DNA of 10,000 nucleotides from Flavobacterium sp. (GTDB lineage Bacteria; Bacteroidota; Bacteroidia; Flavobacteriales; Flavobacteriaceae). The notes under the pieces are model-generated. The model saw only the letters and a program-made list of their open reading frames with translations, ran no database searches and was not told where the DNA came from. Positions within the stretch are counted from its first letter, which is position 1. Each line of letters opens with the position of its first letter. The stretch covers positions 1-10,000 of the forward strand of contig NZ_JAIWOF010000104.1 in NCBI RefSeq assembly GCF_020217025.1, in the 5' to 3' direction. Made by a program: the position numbers and the translations under genes. Of the stretch, positions 6,513 through 10,000 are shown one piece after another.

Positions 6513-6520
6513 TATCTTTG
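6513..6520 (+). promoter_or_regulatory. Bacteroidota -7 promoter box for the PASTA-rluD operon
   Basis: TATCTTTG matches TAnnTTTG exactly, 17 bases before the ATG at 6538. A TTG at 6485-6487 is slightly too far upstream to be a good -33 element and lies inside the right arm of an inverted repeat. Confidence 0.6.
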
Positions 6521-6537
6521 TCAAAATATCATTTTGT

Positions 6538-7197
6538 ATGAGTTTATTTAAATATTTAACTAGTAGAACATTTTTTACTCAAGCTTTTTTAGCCGCTGCA
6601 ATAGTTGTGGGTTTTACTTTTTTAGTGATTCAGTTTTTAGATTTTAGAACCAATCATGGTCAGGAAATCAAAGTGCCTGATTTATCTAAAATGAAACTAG
6701 AAGTTGCTGAAGAAAAGCTAAACGAATTGGATTTAGAAGTTTTCTTGTTAGATACAGTTGAATTTAATGCTGATTTTCCTCCTTTTACGATTTTAGAGCA
6801 AGATCCAAAAGCAGGAAGTTTGGTAAAAGACGGTCGTAAAGTCTATGTGAAATTAAATGCAGGTGAATTTACGGATATTACTATCCCAGAATTTAAAGAC
6901 AAAACGTTCCGGCAAATTTCGGCTACTATAAAATCGTTAACTTTAAAAGAAGGGAAAATCACTTATAAACCACACATTGCGAAAGATATTGTATTGCAAA
7001 TTTATCAAAATGGAAGAAGATTAAGAGCTGGAGATAAAGTGAAGAAAAGTTCTACTTTAGATTTTGTATTAGGTGATGGAAAAGAAGTTTTCAATGAAGA
7101 CACATTTAGTTCAGAAGAGCCAGCAGATACATTGCCTCCAGTAGAAGAAGGCGTAACAGAACCAGTAGAATTTAAAGATACAGATGGCGGATTATAA
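6538..7197 (+). CDS. Membrane-anchored PASTA-domain protein
   Basis: This is a 219-residue protein with one N-terminal transmembrane helix (about residues 14-34), a short basic N-terminus facing the cytoplasm, and a periplasmic part with two PASTA-like repeats. The first repeat is 43-108, with VPDLSKM at the start, EQDPKAGSLVKDG in the middle and VYVKLNAG at the end. The second, 114-178, is more divergent (ITIPEFKDKT, then QNGRRLRAGDKVK). PASTA domains in penicillin-binding proteins and Ser/Thr kinases bind peptidoglycan or its fragments. Here there is no kinase or transpeptidase domain, so the protein is a bare PASTA module. The acidic, Pro-containing tail (179-219) looks disordered. It diverges from ddl and overlaps rluD by 14 bases, so a role in cell-wall sensing or scaffolding is a reasonable inference but unproven. 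Confidence 0.88.
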   Translation: MSLFKYLTSRTFFTQAFLAAAIVVGFTFLVIQFLDFRTNHGQEIKVPDLSKMKLEVAEEKLNELDLEVFLLDTVEFNADFPPFTILEQDPKAGSLVKDGRKVYVKLNAGEFTDITIPEFKDKTFRQISATIKSLTLKEGKITYKPHIAKDIVLQIYQNGRRLRAGDKVKKSSTLDFVLGDGKEVFNEDTFSSEEPADTLPPVEEGVTEPVEFKDTDGGL

Positions 7198-8221
7198 TGT
7201 AGGAACCGAACTCGAAGACGAGTTATACGAACATCATCGTTTTGAAGCAAGTAAAGGTCAATCGGCTTTGCGTGTGGATAAATTTTTGATGAACATGATT
7301 GAAAATACCACCCGAAATAAAATACAACAAGCAGCAGAAAATGGTTCCATTTTAGTGAACGATGTTGCGGTAAAATCCAATTATAAAGTAAAAGCTGGTG
7401 ATGTGGTGCGATTAGTTTTAGCGCATCCAACATACGAGCAATTGCTAACACCTGAAAATATTCCATTGGACATAGTTTATGAAGATGATCAATTGTTGGT
7501 GATTAATAAACCAGCAGGAATGGTAGTACATCCAGGTCACGGAAATTATTCGGGAACTTTGGTGAATGCATTAGCGTATCATTTCGAGAATTTACCCATG
7601 AACAGTTCGGAACGACCAGGTTTAGTTCATCGAATTGATAAGGATACTTCAGGATTATTAGTGGTAGCGAAAACAGATTTTGCTATGGCATATTTGACCA
7701 AACAATTTGCTGAGAAAACTTCGGAAAGAGAATATGTAGCATTAGTTTGGGGAAATATCGAAGAAGACGAAGGAACTGTGGAAGGTAATATCGGTCGTCA
7801 TGATACAAATCGAATGCGAATGGCGGTTCATGAAAGTGATGAAAAAGGAAAACACGCAGTAACACATTACAAAGTTTTAGAGCGATTTGGATATGTAACT
7901 TTAGTTTCTTGTCAATTGGAAACGGGAAGAACACATCAGATTCGTGTTCATATGAAACATATCGGTCACACGCTTTTTAACGATGAACGTTATGGAGGTG
8001 ATTCTATTTTAAAAGGAACGACTTTTACAAAATACAAACAGTTTGTCGATAATTGTTTTAAAGTTTTACCAAGACAAGCACTTCATGCCAAAACATTAGG
8101 ATTTGAACATCCCATCACAAAAGAATTTTTACGTTTTGATACGCCAATTCCGCAAGATTTACAGGAATGTATTGATAAATGGAGGGTTTATTCAAAAGCG
8201 CAAATATTTACAGAAGAATAA
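7184..8221 (+). CDS. rluD: RluD-type 23S rRNA pseudouridine synthase (RluA family)
   Basis: RluA-family enzymes isomerise uridine to pseudouridine in rRNA or tRNA; E. coli RluD modifies helix 69 of 23S rRNA. This 345-residue protein has an S4 RNA-binding domain at about 28-85 (LRVDKFL, then VNDVAVKSNYKVKAGDVV), then the catalytic domain. Key segments are VINKPAGMVVHPG (106-118), RPGLVHRIDKDTSGLLV (144-160, catalytic Asp152), EREYVALVWG (181-190) and ETGRTHQIRVHM (246-257). The exact uridine targets are inferred from similarity only; RluC- or RluA-like specificity is not excluded. The ATG at 7184 lies inside the end of the PASTA gene (14-base overlap), which suggests translational coupling. 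The next in-frame ATG (codon 36) would remove part of the S4 domain. A strong terminator follows the stop. Confidence 0.94.
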   Translation: MADYNVGTELEDELYEHHRFEASKGQSALRVDKFLMNMIENTTRNKIQQAAENGSILVNDVAVKSNYKVKAGDVVRLVLAHPTYEQLLTPENIPLDIVYEDDQLLVINKPAGMVVHPGHGNYSGTLVNALAYHFENLPMNSSERPGLVHRIDKDTSGLLVVAKTDFAMAYLTKQFAEKTSEREYVALVWGNIEEDEGTVEGNIGRHDTNRMRMAVHESDEKGKHAVTHYKVLERFGYVTLVSCQLETGRTHQIRVHMKHIGHTLFNDERYGGDSILKGTTFTKYKQFVDNCFKVLPRQALHAKTLGFEHPITKEFLRFDTPIPQDLQECIDKWRVYSKAQIFTEE

Positions 8222-8241
8222 AAAAAATATTTAAAAATTAG

Positions 8242-8276
8242 AACCTCCAAATCAAAAGATAGTTGGAGGTTTTTTT
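8242..8276 (+). terminator. Intrinsic terminator of the PASTA-rluD operon
   Basis: AACCTCCAA (8242-8250) and TTGGAGGTT (8263-8271) form a perfect 9-base stem with a 12-base loop, and the right arm runs into a T-tract (8270-8276). It lies 21 bases after the rluD stop. This is a textbook rho-independent terminator. Confidence 0.92.
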
Positions 8277-8331
8277 ATGGTACTATAATTAAATCTTATA
8301 ACACTAATAAACCAACATTTGTATATTTTCG

Positions 8332-8339
8332 TACTTTTG
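8332..8339 (+). promoter_or_regulatory. Bacteroidota -7 promoter box for yaaA
   Basis: TACTTTTG is an exact TAnnTTTG match 20 bases before the yaaA ATG and downstream of the rluD terminator, so yaaA is likely its own transcription unit. No clear -33 element or recognisable OxyR-type site was seen. Confidence 0.55.
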
Positions 8340-8359
8340 AGAAACAGAAATAAGAAACT

Positions 8360-9118
8360 ATGAAAATTGTTATATCACCAGCTAAGTCTTTAAATTACGA
8401 GAGTCCGTTACCAATTTCAAATTACACAGAACCTGCTTTTTTGTCGAAATCGGAAACCATTCAAAAGACGTTAAAAAAGAAAAAACCGAAGCAATTAATG
8501 GAGCTTATGGATATTTCTGAAAAGTTAGCCGAATTAAATTGGCAACGAAATCAAGAATGGAGTGTTCCTTTTTCTCCTGAAAATGCACGTCCAGCAGTTT
8601 ATGCTTTTGATGGTGATGTGTATACCGGATTAGATGTGTATTCGTTACTAACAGATAAAGTAGCAATTTTACAAGATAAATTACGAATCCTTTCAGGTTT
8701 GTATGGACTTCTAAAACCTTTAGATTTAATGCAACCTTATCGATTAGAAATGGGAACTTCAATCGCAATTGGAACCAAGAAAAACCTTTACGAATTCTGG
8801 AAAAAAACCATCACAGATGTCTTAAACAAAGAACTTTCTAAAGATGAATTATTTCTAAATTTAGCAAGTAACGAATATTTTAGTGCAGTTGACACCAAGG
8901 CATTAAAAGTTCCAGTAATTACGCCAGAATTCAAAGATTACAAAGATGGAAAATTAAAAATGATTAGTTTCTTCGCAAAAAAGGCAAGAGGCTTAATGGT
9001 GCGCTACATAATCGATACCAATGCAGAAACTATTGAAGATTTAAAAGGTTTTAACTACGAAGGTTATGCTTTTGATGCGAATTTGAGCAAAGGAAATACT
9101 TTAGTTTTTACAAGATAA
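8360..9118 (+). CDS. yaaA: Peroxide stress protein YaaA (DUF328/UPF0246)
   Basis: In E. coli, YaaA is induced by OxyR and lowers free intracellular iron during hydrogen peroxide stress, limiting Fenton damage; a DNA-binding fold has been reported for the family. The 252-residue length is normal for the family. Conserved features are visible in order: MKIVISPAKSLNY at the N-terminus, AFDGDVYTGLD (82-92), LSGLYGLLKPLDLMQPYRLE (111-130) followed by MGT, NLASNEYF (167-174), and KMISFFAKKARGLMVRYI (200-217). The start is fixed by the strongly conserved first residues. It stands alone with its own -7 box and converges on the transporter gene, with a two-way terminator between. Function is assigned by family; iron or peroxide control in this organism is not shown by the sequence. 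Confidence 0.95.
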   Translation: MKIVISPAKSLNYESPLPISNYTEPAFLSKSETIQKTLKKKKPKQLMELMDISEKLAELNWQRNQEWSVPFSPENARPAVYAFDGDVYTGLDVYSLLTDKVAILQDKLRILSGLYGLLKPLDLMQPYRLEMGTSIAIGTKKNLYEFWKKTITDVLNKELSKDELFLNLASNEYFSAVDTKALKVPVITPEFKDYKDGKLKMISFFAKKARGLMVRYIIDTNAETIEDLKGFNYEGYAFDANLSKGNTLVFTR

Positions 9119-9237
9119 TACAATCTAATCTAAATTGAGGGTTATATTATCTAACACGTCTAAAATCTTTTATTCGATAAGAAAATTTATCAAATTGTAG
9201 TAGCTAATCTTACAATCAAATTTGTTATCCCATAAAT

Positions 9238-9275
9238 AAAAAAATCCTACTAAATTTTAACAGTAGGATTTTTTA
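9238..9275. terminator. Bidirectional intrinsic terminator between yaaA and the efflux transporter
   Basis: ATCCTACT (9244-9251) pairs with AGTAGGAT (9262-9269) around a 10-base loop. The stem is extended by an A-tract on the left (9238-9243) and a T-tract on the right (9270-9274). Read in either direction a hairpin is followed by U residues, so it can end both the plus-strand yaaA transcript and the minus-strand transporter transcript. The rest of the 181-base gap (9119-9299) shows nothing else that I can support. Confidence 0.9.
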
Positions 9276-9299
9276 TTAATTTTATGTTGATGCTATACA

Positions 9300-10000
9300 T
9301 TAGTGCATCGCTTCACTAATATTTACTTTGTTTTTATTGTTTTTAATTAAAAGGATAATGGGTATACATATTAAAAATAGAATACCTAAAAACAGAAAAA
9401 TATCCATATAGGCTAGAACAGTACTTTGTTTAGTAATACTTAAATCAATTATTTTGTGAGCTTTATCTAAAGCCTCATTAGAACTAAAGCCTTTTGCCAT
9501 AAACCCATGTTGTAATTGACTAATTCTGTCTTGAACTTGCACTTTTGTAGCATCAATATTTCCTATTAAATTAACACGGTGCTCTTGACTAAATCGTGCT
9601 ATAAATGTGGTTATAATAGCTATACCAAATGAACCACCTAATTGTCGCATCATTCCTGTAAAAGCGGCCCCTTCACCAATACTTTTTCCTTTTAATGTAG
9701 AAAGCGATAACGTAGTAATGGGAACAAAGAGAAGTCCCAAGCCTAATCCCCTAATAATTAAAGGCCAATACATGAATTCTTCTCCAGTATCAGGTGTCAT
9801 GATATTATACATCCAAAAAGTAAAGAAGAAGAACATTAAAAATCCAATGGCAACTAAATACTTTTGAGGAACACCTCTTTGAAGTAATTGACCAATAATT
9901 GGCATCATAAAAGCCGTCATTAAAGAACTCGGAATTAAAAGTAAGCCAGCATCAGTAGCCGTCCAACCTAAAATGGATTGCGTATAAATTGGAATAATAA
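9300..10000 (-). CDS. DHA2-family (EmrB/QacA-like) MFS multidrug efflux transporter, C-terminal part, truncated by the window edge
   Basis: This is the C-terminal portion (about 232 residues) of a proton-driven efflux pump of the major facilitator superfamily, in the inner membrane. The frame stays open to the right edge: before the Met at 9918-9920 it continues upstream as PIYTQSILGWTATDAGLLLI, the conserved EmrB-like segment, so that Met is internal. About five hydrophobic helices are visible, including GLGLGLLFVPITTLSLS, MMRQLGGSFGIAIITTFIA (the typical RQLGG motif of this group) and the last helix IFLFLGILFLICIPIILLI. A long hydrophilic loop (QEHRVNLIG to STVLAY) sits between the last two helices, as in 14-helix DHA2 pumps. 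EmrB-type pumps usually work with an EmrA-like adaptor and a TolC-like channel, whose genes would be upstream of this one, outside the window. The drug substrates are unknown. Confidence 0.9.
   Translation of the reverse strand, partial: IIPIYTQSILGWTATDAGLLLIPSSLMTAFMMPIIGQLLQRGVPQKYLVAIGFLMFFFFTFWMYNIMTPDTGEEFMYWPLIIRGLGLGLLFVPITTLSLSTLKGKSIGEGAAFTGMMRQLGGSFGIAIITTFIARFSQEHRVNLIGNIDATKVQVQDRISQLQHGFMAKGFSSNEALDKAHKIIDLSITKQSTVLAYMDIFLFLGILFLICIPIILLIKNNKNKVNISEAMH

Noticed and set aside
7197..7202. ATG overlapping the PASTA stop codon (TAATG) as an alternative rluD start
   Set aside because: It is out of frame with rluD and is followed at once by a stop codon; the ATG at 7184 is in frame.
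7005..7466. 153-codon minus-strand open frame across the PASTA/rluD junction
   Set aside because: It is antisense to two real, overlapping genes and shows no recognisable domain.
9125..9210. Repeated CTAATCT words and a 6-base ATTGTA/TACAAT inverted pair downstream of yaaA
   Set aside because: They are too short to stand out from chance in AT-rich DNA, and no gene or known site is associated.
9300..9920. Reading the efflux gene as a short complete gene starting at the Met at 9920
   Set aside because: The frame continues upstream to the window edge with a conserved EmrB-like segment, so the Met is internal.
1..10000. Mobile element, CRISPR array, tRNA or rRNA gene
   Set aside because: No transposase, integrase, regularly spaced repeats, cloverleaf with a CCA-type end, or rRNA signature was seen on either strand.

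Overview
The window looks like chromosomal DNA from a member of the Flavobacteriaceae (Bacteroidota), probably Flavobacterium or a close relative. The DNA is AT-rich (roughly one third G+C by eye). Start codons lack convincing Shine-Dalgarno sequences. Six gene starts are preceded by exact matches to the Bacteroidota -7 promoter box TAnnTTTG. The proteins also read like flavobacterial versions of their families. No rRNA, tRNA, CRISPR array, insertion sequence or phage gene is visible, and no intergenic gap exceeds about 180 bases.

Left part (1-3251). The N-terminal third of the tRNA-modification GTPase MnmE runs off the left edge on the minus strand. It diverges from a plus-strand cluster of three closely spaced genes: a DEAD-box RNA helicase with a DbpA-type RNA-binding domain, a small lipoprotein that appears to be built from two copies of one module, and a SAM-dependent methyltransferase with an N-terminal four-cysteine zinc-finger-like motif. 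The helicase promoter box sits so close to its ATG that the mRNA may be essentially leaderless. A palindromic, REP-like element (about 3258-3307) fills the convergent gap to the next gene.

Middle part (3320-8221). On the minus strand are a SulP-family anion transporter with a C-terminal STAS domain and, upstream of it, a ddl-coaD operon (D-Ala-D-Ala ligase, then phosphopantetheine adenylyltransferase, 3 bases apart). Diverging from ddl is a plus-strand operon of a membrane-anchored PASTA-domain protein and an RluD-type 23S rRNA pseudouridine synthase, whose genes overlap by 14 bases. The ddl / PASTA / rluD neighbourhood links peptidoglycan precursor synthesis, a probable peptidoglycan-binding protein and ribosome modification. 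A strong intrinsic terminator ends it.

Right part (8222-10000). The peroxide-stress protein gene yaaA (DUF328) has its own promoter. It converges on the C-terminal part of a DHA2-family (EmrB/QacA-like) drug efflux transporter, which runs off the right edge. A symmetric A-tract/T-tract hairpin between them can terminate both.

Most of the window is housekeeping. I see no clear undescribed system. The items most worth a second look are the mixed direct/inverted repeat at 3258-3307, the two-module lipoprotein with its methyltransferase neighbour, the apparently leaderless helicase transcript, and the inverted repeats between ddl and the PASTA gene.
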